A stretch of DNA of 64,000 nt from E44-bin32 sp034430595 (lineage in GTDB: Bacteria > Chloroflexota > Anaerolineae > Anaerolineales > E44-bin32): contig DAOUEL010000090.1 of assembly GCA_034430595.1 (NCBI GenBank), positions 46,019 through 110,018 of the forward strand. Direction: 5' to 3'. A program made the translations under genes and the position numbers. A model generated the notes under the pieces. The model was not told where the DNA came from. It did no database searches and saw nothing but the letters and a program-made list of their open reading frames with translations. Shown here in pieces: positions 16,892 through 25,060 of this stretch; position 1 is the stretch's first letter; every line of letters begins with the position of its first letter.

Positions 16892-18256
16892 TCAAGCCGC
16901 ATGCGCCGATAGGCCTGCATCTTCATCTGTAGAAGGCCGTGCATTGCGGGCAAGCAAGAAAATGTCCAGCGCCATCAGCAAACCGTAAATCAGGGTAAAG
17001 ACAACGATCGAGAAAACCAGCATGCCAGTGCTTACGTTGGGAGAAGCCGCTTCGTTTGTCTTCTGCAGGCCAAACACGATCCAGGGCTGGCGGCCTAGCT
17101 CGGTTAAGAGCCAGCCAGTTGTGTTTGCCAGGTATGGAAGTGTGATGGCAAGTGGTAGCCAGCGGAAGAGTCGACCCGTTTGAGGGAAACGCTCACGCAA
17201 AGCCAGCACGAGCGCATATCCGGCGAGTGCCAGCATTAAGAACCCGGCTCCGACCATCAAACGGAACGACCAGTATGTGACCGGCAGGAGCGGGATGTAG
17301 TTCCCCGGTCCGTAGCGTATTTCGTAGGCTTGCTGCAGGTCGTTCAGGCCGAGGATCTGTCCATCGAGCCGGTTGTAAGCGAGAAAACTCAAGGCACGGG
17401 GGATGCGGAAAGACCAGACTTCACGCGTTCCAGACAAATCCCCGATAGTGAGCAGGGAAAGAGGAGCAGGATCTGAGGTCTCCCACAGCGCTTCAGCGGC
17501 TGCCATTTTCATCGGTTGAGCCTCGACCATGTGCTGGGCTTGTGAATGGCCAATCAGGATGACCAGCGCCACAGCTATCGTCGCGTAGACGCTTGACCAG
17601 CGGAAGGAACGCCGAAAGAGGGGGTCACCTCGATCGCCGCGCAGCAAATTGAGGGCGCTGATTCCCAGGACAAAGAAGGCGGCCGTAGTCATAGCAGAAG
17701 CCAGCACGTGCGGAAATTGAACCCAGACGTGTGGGTTCCCAAGGAGGGCGAAGAAGTTGACCATTACCGGCCTCCCGGCACGGATTGCATAACCGATAGG
17801 TTCCTGCATGAACGAGTTGGCAATCAGAATCCAGAGCGCAGAGAGATTGGATCCGATCGCCACCAACCAGATTGTGGCTGCATGCAGTTTCTTCGATAAA
17901 CGCTCCCAACCAAATATCCAGATCCCAAGGAAGGTCGATTCGAGGAAGAAAGCCAGCAGCGCTTCAATCGCGAGCGGCGCACCGAAGATATCACCCACGA
18001 AGCGCGAATACTCTGACCAATTCATGCCGAACTGGAATTCCATCACGATTCCCGTGACAACACCCATGGCGAAGTTAATCAAGAACAGCTTGCCCCAGAA
18101 CTTGGCCATGCGCAGATAGGTCTCATCCCCGGTGCGTACGTAAACGGTCTCCATCAATGCCACCAGGATGGAAAGTCCGAGGGTCAGGGGGACGAAGAAA
18201 AAATGATAAGTGGAGGTTATGGCAAACTGCCATCGGGCTAGGGCAACTTCAACCAT
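16892..18256 (-). CDS. cydA: Cytochrome bd oxidase subunit I, short Q-loop type
   Basis: CydA carries haems b558, b595 and d and the quinol site. At 454 residues it lacks the long C-terminal Q-loop insertion of the E. coli type. Visible hallmarks are His18 (YHFFFVPLTLG), an EFQFGMNW segment, the paired-Glu region AIEALLAFFLESTF, the Q-loop QPMKMAAAE and the GRQPW motif. The start ATG 18256 follows GGGAGAG. A longer reading to 18334 would run into the promoter at 18322-18350, so it is rejected. It is the first gene of cydABDC. Confidence 0.94.
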   Translation of the reverse strand: MVEVALARWQFAITSTYHFFFVPLTLGLSILVALMETVYVRTGDETYLRMAKFWGKLFLINFAMGVVTGIVMEFQFGMNWSEYSRFVGDIFGAPLAIEALLAFFLESTFLGIWIFGWERLSKKLHAATIWLVAIGSNLSALWILIANSFMQEPIGYAIRAGRPVMVNFFALLGNPHVWVQFPHVLASAMTTAAFFVLGISALNLLRGDRGDPLFRRSFRWSSVYATIAVALVILIGHSQAQHMVEAQPMKMAAAEALWETSDPAPLSLLTIGDLSGTREVWSFRIPRALSFLAYNRLDGQILGLNDLQQAYEIRYGPGNYIPLLPVTYWSFRLMVGAGFLMLALAGYALVLALRERFPQTGRLFRWLPLAITLPYLANTTGWLLTELGRQPWIVFGLQKTNEAASPNVSTGMLVFSIVVFTLIYGLLMALDIFLLARNARPSTDEDAGLSAHAA

Positions 18257-18321
18257 GATCGGCTCTCCCGCTACATCAGTATCCCGTTCCGGGCGGATCT
18301 TGTGCGATTGTTCACAAACAA

Positions 18322-18350
18322 AGTATAGCGGCACCCTCCTTCCTTGTCAC
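18322..18350 (-). promoter_or_regulatory. Sigma70-type promoter of the cydABDC operon
   Basis: Reading the minus strand, GTGACA (complement of 18345-18350) and TATACT (complement of 18322-18327) are separated by 17 bases. Transcription would start near 18315, about 60 bases before the cydA ATG. I see no clear FNR or ArcA site. Confidence 0.65.
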
Positions 18351-18507
18351 CCGGTGGGCAGGCGTGACCAGGGATGAATATCATCTTGCCCGTGGTCACT
18401 TCATCGCTTACGCGCTGGTGGCGGCTCAATTATGCTGATTCTAGGCCATTACCAGGACCGAGAAAACGTATACATTCCGATTTGCTTATGAGGAAGCGAA
18501 GCAGCAG

Positions 18508-18882
18508 ATGCTTATCGCAGTGGCAATCGAAAACTTAAACGGTTTGGCGAGTCAGGTTAGCTCCCATTTTGGCCATGCGCCTTTATACTTGCTGGCCGAG
18601 GTGGACTCGAATGAGATTGGAGAGTGGAAGATTGAACCCAATCCCTACCTCGAGCGTCATGAACCGGGGCGGATTCCCGCCTATATCCATTCGCTGGGTG
18701 CGCAGGTCATGATCTGCGGGGGTATGGGCCGTAAAGCGATCGATTAATATGGGATCAAGATCGGAGTCGGCGCACAGGGAGAGACTGAGGCCGCAATTCG
18801 AGCCTACCTCTCGGGAGAACTCCCGGAGGCGGAAGCCTGCCAGGGTGGACATGATCACGAGGGTCACCACCACGAGCATTAG
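18508..18882 (+). pseudogene. NifX/NifB-like (dinitrogenase iron-molybdenum cofactor) domain protein interrupted by TAA
   Basis: The first 79 codons encode the start of a NifX/NifB C-terminal-like domain (MLIAVAIENL, SSHFGHAP, MICGGMGRKAID). A TAA then occurs at 18745-18747. The same frame continues straight on with the rest of the domain (YGIKIGVGAQGETEAAIRAYL) and a His-rich tail (HDHEGHHHEH) ending at TAG 18882. Family members usually have several residues between AI and GI that are missing here, so a small in-frame deletion that created the stop is the simplest explanation. These proteins bind iron-sulfur or metal clusters. The stop is TAA, so selenocysteine recoding is not expected. A TATACA at 18469-18474 may be the -10 box. 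Confidence 0.75.
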
Positions 18883-18919
18883 GCAGGCAGCACAGAATTT
18901 CCGGGTTTATCTGCTTGGG

Positions 18920-19954
18920 TCAGGCAATCGGCCAATTGGGTAGCACATCGATGTCGAGCGCGTCGCGCTGGCCGGACAAGAAGCGTCGATGACCAACGGC
19001 CGCGATCATGGCGGCATTGTCGGTGCAGAGCTGGATCGGCGGCACGTGGACCGGGATCTTGGAACGGGCGAGGAATGATGTCCGCAGCGACCGGTTGGCA
19101 GAGACGCCACCCGCGACGAGAAGCTGCCGTGCGTCCAGCTCATCCGCCGCGGAAAGCGTCTTGCCCACCAGGACATCAACGACTGCGGCCTGGAACGAAG
19201 CCGCCAGATCCGCGATGGGAAGGTCGCTGGTGGGAGGCTCGACGCCTGCCTCCAGGTCCGGTTCTAGCTCACGTACTTCTCGCAGGACGGCAGTCTTCAA
19301 GCCGCTGAAGGAGAAGTCCCAACTGCCCTCCAACCAGGCGCGCGGAAAATCAAATGCCGCCGGGTCACCGCCTTCAGCTGCAGCCTCAATTGCCGGACCG
19401 CCGGGGTAGCCAAGCCCGAGCAAACGGGCAACTTTATCGAAAGCCTCACCGGCAGCATCGTCAAGGGTCCCTCCGAGACGCTCGTAACTCAAATGATCCC
19501 GCATCAGCACGAGTTCGCTATGGCCACCGGAGACGATCAATCCCAGCAGTGGAAATTCGGGTTCCGCTTCATCCTCGATCAACCAGAGTGAGTACAAATG
19601 CGCCTCGAGGTGATTTACTCCGAGCAGCGGGAGACTGGCGCCCATCGCTAGACCCTTGGCCATGTTAACCCCGACAACAAGCGAGCCAGCTAATCCGGGG
19701 CCGCGCGTAACGGCGACTGCATCGAGCGAATCCAGGCCGACATGAGCCTGCGAAAGGGCTTGCGAAACCACACTCTCGATGCGCTCGATGTGCGCCCGCG
19801 AGGCGACCTCCGGGAAGACACCCCCATAGGGTGCATGCAACTCAATTTGGGAGGCAACGATGCTGCTCAAGATGTGTCGGCCATTTTCGACCACCGCTGC
19901 AGCCGTCTCGTCGCAGGAGGTTTCGATACCCAGTATGCGCGTGGTTTCGTCCAT
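18920..19954 (-). CDS. tsaD: tRNA N6-adenosine threonylcarbamoyltransferase
   Basis: TsaD transfers the threonylcarbamoyl group to A37 of ANN-decoding tRNAs. The 344-residue protein begins with the ASKHA ATP-binding motif GIETSCDETAAA and carries the metal-binding HLEAHLY motif. GLIVSGGHSELVL, VARLLGLGYPGGPAIE and LLVAGGVSANRSLR follow, all characteristic of the Kae1/TsaD/YgjD family. GGGAG precedes the ATG. It is the last gene of a minus-strand run that starts with the small membrane gene at 22996. The partners tsaB, tsaE and tsaC are not in the window. Confidence 0.95.
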   Translation of the reverse strand: MDETTRILGIETSCDETAAAVVENGRHILSSIVASQIELHAPYGGVFPEVASRAHIERIESVVSQALSQAHVGLDSLDAVAVTRGPGLAGSLVVGVNMAKGLAMGASLPLLGVNHLEAHLYSLWLIEDEAEPEFPLLGLIVSGGHSELVLMRDHLSYERLGGTLDDAAGEAFDKVARLLGLGYPGGPAIEAAAEGGDPAAFDFPRAWLEGSWDFSFSGLKTAVLREVRELEPDLEAGVEPPTSDLPIADLAASFQAAVVDVLVGKTLSAADELDARQLLVAGGVSANRSLRTSFLARSKIPVHVPPIQLCTDNAAMIAAVGHRRFLSGQRDALDIDVLPNWPIA

Positions 19955-19978
19955 CAGTTTAACTCCCGAGCGAGAGCG

Positions 19979-21217
19979 CTACATCCCTGGAACCTTCAGC
20001 ACCAGGTCCTTGGGGAAGTCGATCATCGTCTCGACCTGGCCATCCGGACGGATCCAGACAGTATCCTCGATCCGGACGCCCATGCCGCGCTCTGGATAAT
20101 AAAGGCCCGGTTCAACTGTGAACACCATCCCGGGCTGCAGTCGATCTTCGTTGCCCTCGATGTTTGAAAAGGAGGGCGCTTCATGCACGTTCAAACCAAG
20201 ACCGTGAGCAAGGGAGTGGACGTAGCCGGATTTCGTCTTCGAGTCCGAGAGCACGGTCGGATGCCCCATGGCCTCGAACAGCTCGCAGGTTTGCTTCTGA
20301 TGCTCGCGGCAGAGTGTATCAGCCCTGATCGATTTCGATACGGCATTGAACACATCGAGCACATCGGCATGAAGCTGCGCAACCTCATCCGGAGCGAAAC
20401 CCAGGCACCAGGTGCGGGTGAAATCATAGAAATACCCGCCGCCTGCTTCGCAGGGGAAGATGTCGAAGACGATTGGAACACCGACCGGCACCGGGTCACT
20501 ATCGGTCCCGGCGCTGTGGGGGATGCCGGCGTCACGGCCGATGGCGAAGATCGTCCCTTCCGGATTCTCCGCTCCGCGCATCGCCAGCCATAAATTGATT
20601 TTCTGCTTAACCAATCCGACGGTCAGCTGCTCTCCATTCCGATCGACAAGAAACCCGTCCTTGACGGCATGCGATGTTAGAAACCCGGCTACATCAGCAA
20701 CCACAGACACCGTGGTCTTTCCCATGGTGCGAATGCGCTCGATCTCGCTTTCGTCCTTTGTCAACCTGGCCTTCATCAGAACCGAGTGGTTGTAGTCTTC
20801 GCCGATAAGTTCGAGCCCGGGCATGCGCTCCTCGAGCAGCCGCATGGTGCTCAAGGCGGGTCCGAGCTCCACTTGTCCGTAGACTGCAACTCTTCCTGAA
20901 ATCTTGAAGCTGGTAAAGATCCGTTCGAGCAGCATGGCGTCGGTCAGGTTGACATCACCGCCGGTCTGCTCGTAGAACTCCCACCCACCGTAATCGTAGA
21001 GGCTCTCAGTCCTCAACCCGCTGGCTGCGGCCTCCTCGCGTTCCATTGGATCATGAAAGTGGACCGGGTCGGCGCCGCGCGCCTTCAGCAGGTAGCCGTG
21101 CGAGACATGCGCTAGTCCCATGAAATAGGACATGCCCGGGTTGTGAGTAGCGGGGCCGCGCACAAGGATGGCATCGATATTGGCTTCTTCCATAACTCGG
21201 TCGAGGTCGGATTTCAT
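19979..21217 (-). CDS. M24-family aminopeptidase / Xaa-Pro peptidase-like protein
   Basis: This 412-residue protein has an N-terminal creatinase-like domain and a C-terminal pita-bread metallopeptidase domain. The five metal ligands expected in M24 can be placed: Asp in VFDIFPCE, Asp in YDFTRTW, His in HSLAHGLG, Glu in FTVEPGLYY and Glu in VRIEDTVWI. It would remove N-terminal residues next to proline, or act on a related substrate. The presence of the N-terminal domain favours an Xaa-Pro peptidase over methionine aminopeptidase. AGGAG precedes the ATG. It sits 24 bases before tsaD and 34 bases after selA. Confidence 0.85.
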   Translation of the reverse strand: MKSDLDRVMEEANIDAILVRGPATHNPGMSYFMGLAHVSHGYLLKARGADPVHFHDPMEREEAAASGLRTESLYDYGGWEFYEQTGGDVNLTDAMLLERIFTSFKISGRVAVYGQVELGPALSTMRLLEERMPGLELIGEDYNHSVLMKARLTKDESEIERIRTMGKTTVSVVADVAGFLTSHAVKDGFLVDRNGEQLTVGLVKQKINLWLAMRGAENPEGTIFAIGRDAGIPHSAGTDSDPVPVGVPIVFDIFPCEAGGGYFYDFTRTWCLGFAPDEVAQLHADVLDVFNAVSKSIRADTLCREHQKQTCELFEAMGHPTVLSDSKTKSGYVHSLAHGLGLNVHEAPSFSNIEGNEDRLQPGMVFTVEPGLYYPERGMGVRIEDTVWIRPDGQVETMIDFPKDLVLKVPGM

Positions 21218-21251
21218 GCGATTTCTCCTGAGAAACCCTGGTCAGATGCTC

Positions 21252-22601
21252 TCAAACCTTGACTGCCGTTTTCAGGCCATGCAGCAAGGCCTGATCCTGG
21301 TCGGGCAGCACGGTGCGGGGGTCAAGTACGAGTTGGCCCGACTCGATCCGGGCGATGATTGGCAGTTCCAAATGCCGTAAACGGGCTGCCAGCCTATCTG
21401 GCTGTTCGCTATCGAGTGCGAGAAGCCAGGTCGGGAGGCTTTCCTCCGGCAGGCTACCACCGCCCACGGTGGACTGTCCATGTATCAGTTTGCCCTGTTT
21501 CAGTTCTTCCCGCCAGCTCGCTGCCCGCCGCTCGAGCTGATCCAGGGGTGAAGCGATCATCTGCCAGACGGGGACTTCTTCCAGCGCTTCGTCACGCAGA
21601 TAGTGCTGCAGGGTAGCGCTCAAAGCCGCCAGGCACAGTTTATCGGGCCGCAGGGCGCGAGCCAACGGATGCTTGCGGAGTCTTTCGATGAGTGATTTTT
21701 CTCCTACAAGCAGGCCTGCCTGTGGTCCGCCAAGCAGTTTATCCCCCGAAAAGGCTACCAGCGGGGCCCCCGCCTGGAGCGATTCTTGCACGGTTGGTTC
21801 ATGCCCGAGTCCAAAGGCTGCTGTGTCGAGCAGAGCGCCGGATCCCAGGTCGTCGAGGGTGATCAGGTTATGCGCTTTGCTGAGTTCGACCAATTCGGGC
21901 AGTGCGGGTTCGGTCGTGAACCCGACGAGTTTGAAATTTGAATGATGGGCACGCATGATCGCGGCGGTCTTGTCGCTGATCGCGTTTTCGAAGTCGGCCA
22001 GGTGAGTGCGGTTGGTGGTTCCCACTTCAACCAGCTTCGCCCCGGACTGCTTCAACACCTCCGGAATGCGGAAACCGCCGCCGATCTCGATCAACTGGGT
22101 GCGTGAGATGAGGACTTCTTTGCGGCGAGCAAACGCGGTCAGGGCTAGCAAAATGGCGCCGGCGTTGTTGTTGACGACCAACGCAGATTCGGCGCCAGTG
22201 ATGCGGGCCAGGAGTGAATCGGCATGCTGATCGCGTTTGCCGCGCTTGCCCGATGCCAGATCGTACTCGAGCGTGCTGTAGCCGCTGGCCACCGAAAGCA
22301 TGGCCTCACGGGCTGCCCGGCTGAGCGGGGCGCGACCGAGGTTGGTATGAATGATGACGCCGGTAGCGTTGATCACAGGATGGAGCGATGCGAGCAGCCA
22401 GCCTGACGCAAGCTGATGAGCGCGCACCAGGATCTGTTCGGTCGTGGGGTTGGCACTTCCGGCGCGAATCGCTTCACGTTCGCGCTCGAGCTGTGCACGC
22501 AGAGCCTGAAGAGAGAGTGATCGTCCGAAATCGCCGATCAAGTCTGCGGCTGATTCATGACCGATCAGGCGATCGACAGACGGCAGGTCGCGCAAACTCA
22601 C
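21252..22601 (-). CDS. selA: L-seryl-tRNA(Sec) selenium transferase
   Basis: SelA is a PLP enzyme that converts seryl-tRNA(Sec) to selenocysteinyl-tRNA(Sec). The sequence shows VINATGVIIHTNLGRAPLS, a nucleotide-like GSGALLD turn, and the PLP-lysine region SGDKLLGGPQAGL. The start is best placed at GTG 22601, which overlaps the stop of the upstream gene (GTGA), giving 449 residues that begin at SLRDLPSVDRL. A longer reading to 22646 would overlap that gene by about 50 bases. No selB, selD or tRNA(Sec) gene is visible in the window, so function in selenocysteine synthesis depends on genes elsewhere. SelA-like paralogues with other roles exist. Confidence 0.87.
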   Translation of the reverse strand: MSLRDLPSVDRLIGHESAADLIGDFGRSLSLQALRAQLEREREAIRAGSANPTTEQILVRAHQLASGWLLASLHPVINATGVIIHTNLGRAPLSRAAREAMLSVASGYSTLEYDLASGKRGKRDQHADSLLARITGAESALVVNNNAGAILLALTAFARRKEVLISRTQLIEIGGGFRIPEVLKQSGAKLVEVGTTNRTHLADFENAISDKTAAIMRAHHSNFKLVGFTTEPALPELVELSKAHNLITLDDLGSGALLDTAAFGLGHEPTVQESLQAGAPLVAFSGDKLLGGPQAGLLVGEKSLIERLRKHPLARALRPDKLCLAALSATLQHYLRDEALEEVPVWQMIASPLDQLERRAASWREELKQGKLIHGQSTVGGGSLPEESLPTWLLALDSEQPDRLAARLRHLELPIIARIESGQLVLDPRTVLPDQDQALLHGLKTAVKV

Positions 22602-22996
22602 CGATTTGCTCTTCGGGCACCGCGTTCGAGCACCCGCAGGAACCACTCGACTGCGGTCAGCCCGAGCGCCAGAAGGACCGCCAGGGAAAGCGTGAGGCTC
22701 CGGTTGATCTGCAGCCAGGAGCAGATTTCTCCGAACAGGGCGAAGAGCAGCGCCTGGCGGAGCAAAGTGGAAGATGGTGCGCTGCGCTCACCGTCAAAGC
22801 GGTGGTGAAGCAGCCAGACAAAGGGCAGTGCCGTCCCGGTCAGTGCGATGGCGAGCAGGAAGAAGAAAAGCCAGCGTGGGCCGACTGTGGGCACCGTGCC
22901 AAAGAGCAGCAGGATCAGCCCAAGCCAGCCGAATCCGGCCATGATGGCGGCGCTGATCATCAGGCTGCGGTAGGGTGAAGATGGCTGATCAAACAT
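22598..22996 (-). CDS. Small membrane protein of unknown function
   Basis: This 132-residue protein has about four hydrophobic segments (MISAAIMAGFGWLGLILLLF, LFFFLLAIALTGTALPFVWLL, LLFALFGEICSWLQ, LSLAVLLALGLTAVEWFLRVL) and a basic tail (RGARRANR). I do not recognise the family. It is the first gene of a run with selA, the M24 peptidase and tsaD, and its stop overlaps the selA start. It is divergent from the ABC-F gene, with about 110 bases between them. Confidence 0.6.
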   Translation of the reverse strand: MFDQPSSPYRSLMISAAIMAGFGWLGLILLLFGTVPTVGPRWLFFFLLAIALTGTALPFVWLLHHRFDGERSAPSSTLLRQALLFALFGEICSWLQINRSLTLSLAVLLALGLTAVEWFLRVLERGARRANR

Positions 22997-23088
22997 TCAA
23001 TGCGGCTCTCATCGACTTCGTTGGAATTATAGTCCAGCGCCCGCTGGCTTGGAAAACAGCCGCCCGGGAGCTGTGGACCGGGCTGGGG

Positions 23089-23094
23089 TATAAT
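23089..23094 (+). promoter_or_regulatory. -10 box upstream of the ABC-F gene
   Basis: A perfect TATAAT lies 15 bases before ATG 23110, so the 5' leader would be only about ten bases. No good -35 is present. The box is followed by CCGCCG, exactly as at 25009-25020. Confidence 0.5.
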
Positions 23095-23109
23095 CCGCCG
23101 CGAGACCCC

Positions 23110-25008
23110 ATGTCGCTCATTCAAGCCACTGACCTCTCCAAATCCTACGGTGCGCAGGATGTTCTGTCCGGCGTGAACCTGACGGTCCCCCGCCAGGCAC
23201 GCGTGGCGTTAATCGGTCCAAACGGGGTTGGGAAGAGCACGCTGCTGCACCTGCTGGCCGGGGTCGAACAACCCGACAGCGGCAGCTTGCAGCTGGCGCG
23301 CGGCCTGGAGATCGGTTTTCTGCCCCAGGAGTCGTCCTACGCCGTGAAGAGCACTTCGGGCGGGACGGTCTGGGAACTCTGCCAGAATGCTTTCGGGGAC
23401 CTGCTGCGCAGTGAGCGGTCGCTGCGCGAGTTAGAGCAGGCGATGGCCGACCCACGCCAGGTGGATGAGGCAATGTTACGCTATGGGGCTCTGCAGGAGA
23501 CCTTCGAGCTTGCTGGCGGGTACACCTACGAAGCGCGCATCCGGCAGATCCTGGGCGGGCTTGGGTTTGCAGCGGATGAGCTTGAGGCACCCCTGGGTCG
23601 CCTCTCGGGGGGAGAGAAGACGCGTGCCCTGCTCGCCCGGCTGCTGCTGGAAGACCCCGATTTGCTGATCCTGGATGAGCCTACCAATCACCTTGACCTG
23701 GGAGCGATCGAGTGGCTCGAATCCTGGCTGCGCGATTTTCCCGGTGCGGCGGTAATCGTATCGCATGATCGCTATTTCCTCGACCGGGTCGTAGATCAGG
23801 TCTGGGAATTAGGACCGGGTGGCATCAACCATTTTCGAGGCGACTACTCATCCTACCTCGAGCAGCGGTCGCAGCGGCTGGCGCTATTGGAAGCCCGCTT
23901 CCAGTCACAGCAGGAGCACATTCGAAAAGAGCAGGATTTCATTCAACGGAACATCGCTGGACAGAATACTCGCCAGGCCCAGGGACGGCGGAAACGCCTG
24001 GAGCGCATGCTGCGGGATGAAGCGATTGTCCTGCCCGATTCCACCCGGACAGCACAGATCCGGTTCGCCGAAGCCAAACGGTCGGGGGATATTGTGCTCC
24101 AGACCTCAGGGCTTGCGATCGGATACTCTGACGCAGACGCTGCGCTCTTCGAGGTGCCTGATTTGACGCTGCTGCGCGGTGAGTGTGTGGCATTGATCGG
24201 TCCCAACGGCGCAGGCAAGACGACCTTTTTGAAGACCCTGCTGGGAGAGCTGGCGCCATTTCAAGGTGAGGTGACGCTGGGGGCTAGCCTGCAGTGCGGA
24301 TACTTCGAGCAAGCGCATGCCGGCCTGCAGCCCGAGAAGACGCTGCTGGAAGAAGTACTGGAGGCTGATCCCAGCTTGCGAATCTCGCAAGCCCGCAACC
24401 TGCTTGGCCGGTTTGCCTTCAGCGGGGATGAAGTAAAGAAACAGGTCCGGGTGCTGTCGGGCGGCGAGCGCGGCCGGTTGGCGCTGCTCAAGCTCGTACT
24501 GCAAGGTGCGAACTTGCTCCTGCTCGACGAGCCAACCAACCATCTCGACATTCCGTCTCAGGAGACGCTTCAAGCCGCGCTTGAAGCGTTCAACGGCACG
24601 ATCCTGCTTGTTTCCCATGACCGCTACCTGATTCGAGCTCTAGCAAGCCAGGTCTGGGTGGTTACGCCGGATGAAGGCCGGCTCGAGGTTCATCTCGGTG
24701 GCTATGCGGAATATGAGCAGTCTCGCCGAGATGCAAGACAGGCAGCTATAGCTCATGCCGTCGAACAAGAGCAATCAACACCACGAAAGCGAGCTCCGAA
24801 ATCCGAAAAAATCGACCTCGACGGCCTGGAAGCGAACATTTCCGCACTTGAAGCTGAGCTGGAGCAGATCTCGAGCGAGATCGAGCTAGCCGGAACGGAT
24901 GTGGACCGGGTAATGAAGCTGGGCGAACGCTACAGTGCGCTTCAAGAAACACTGGACGCCAAGCTCAAGCTATGGGAGCAGGTTGCGCATCAGGCAAATT
25001 CAGCGTGA
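23110..25008 (+). CDS. ABC-F family ATPase (Uup/YdiF-like)
   Basis: This 632-residue soluble protein has two ABC ATPase domains and no membrane segments. Domain 1 has GPNGVGKST, LSGGEKTRALLARLLL and ILDEPTNHLD. Domain 2 has GPNGAGKTT, LSGGERGRLALLKLVL and LLDEPTNHLD. The linker between them is helical and basic (QGRRKRLERML). The C-terminus is a Glu-rich coiled coil (LEANISALEAELEQISSEIE), as in Uup. ABC-F proteins bind ribosomes, resolve stalled or blocked translation states, and sometimes protect against antibiotics. A longer reading from 22975 lacks family similarity and contains the -10 box, so ATG 23110 is chosen. Confidence 0.92.
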   Translation: MSLIQATDLSKSYGAQDVLSGVNLTVPRQARVALIGPNGVGKSTLLHLLAGVEQPDSGSLQLARGLEIGFLPQESSYAVKSTSGGTVWELCQNAFGDLLRSERSLRELEQAMADPRQVDEAMLRYGALQETFELAGGYTYEARIRQILGGLGFAADELEAPLGRLSGGEKTRALLARLLLEDPDLLILDEPTNHLDLGAIEWLESWLRDFPGAAVIVSHDRYFLDRVVDQVWELGPGGINHFRGDYSSYLEQRSQRLALLEARFQSQQEHIRKEQDFIQRNIAGQNTRQAQGRRKRLERMLRDEAIVLPDSTRTAQIRFAEAKRSGDIVLQTSGLAIGYSDADAALFEVPDLTLLRGECVALIGPNGAGKTTFLKTLLGELAPFQGEVTLGASLQCGYFEQAHAGLQPEKTLLEEVLEADPSLRISQARNLLGRFAFSGDEVKKQVRVLSGGERGRLALLKLVLQGANLLLLDEPTNHLDIPSQETLQAALEAFNGTILLVSHDRYLIRALASQVWVVTPDEGRLEVHLGGYAEYEQSRRDARQAAIAHAVEQEQSTPRKRAPKSEKIDLDGLEANISALEAELEQISSEIELAGTDVDRVMKLGERYSALQETLDAKLKLWEQVAHQANSA

Positions 25009-25014
25009 TATAAT
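25009..25014 (+). promoter_or_regulatory. -10 box upstream of the LCP gene
   Basis: TATAAT overlaps the end of the ABC-F gene region and lies 46 bases before ATG 25061. TTGCGC at 24983-24988 is a possible -35, but the 20-base spacer is long. The 12 bases from 25009 to 25020 are identical to 23089-23100. Confidence 0.4.
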
Positions 25015-25060
25015 CCGCCGGTCAAAGTAACAGAAATAGCCGTTTTCGAAAGTATTCAGT

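Noticed and set aside
18257..18334. 26-residue N-terminal extension of CydA
   Set aside because: It overlaps the -10 of the cyd promoter, and the standard CydA start is at 18256 behind a good ribosome site.
18745..18747. Selenocysteine recoding as an explanation for the NifX-like stop, given selA nearby
   Set aside because: The codon is TAA rather than TGA, and family members have no Sec there; a small deletion explains the missing residues.
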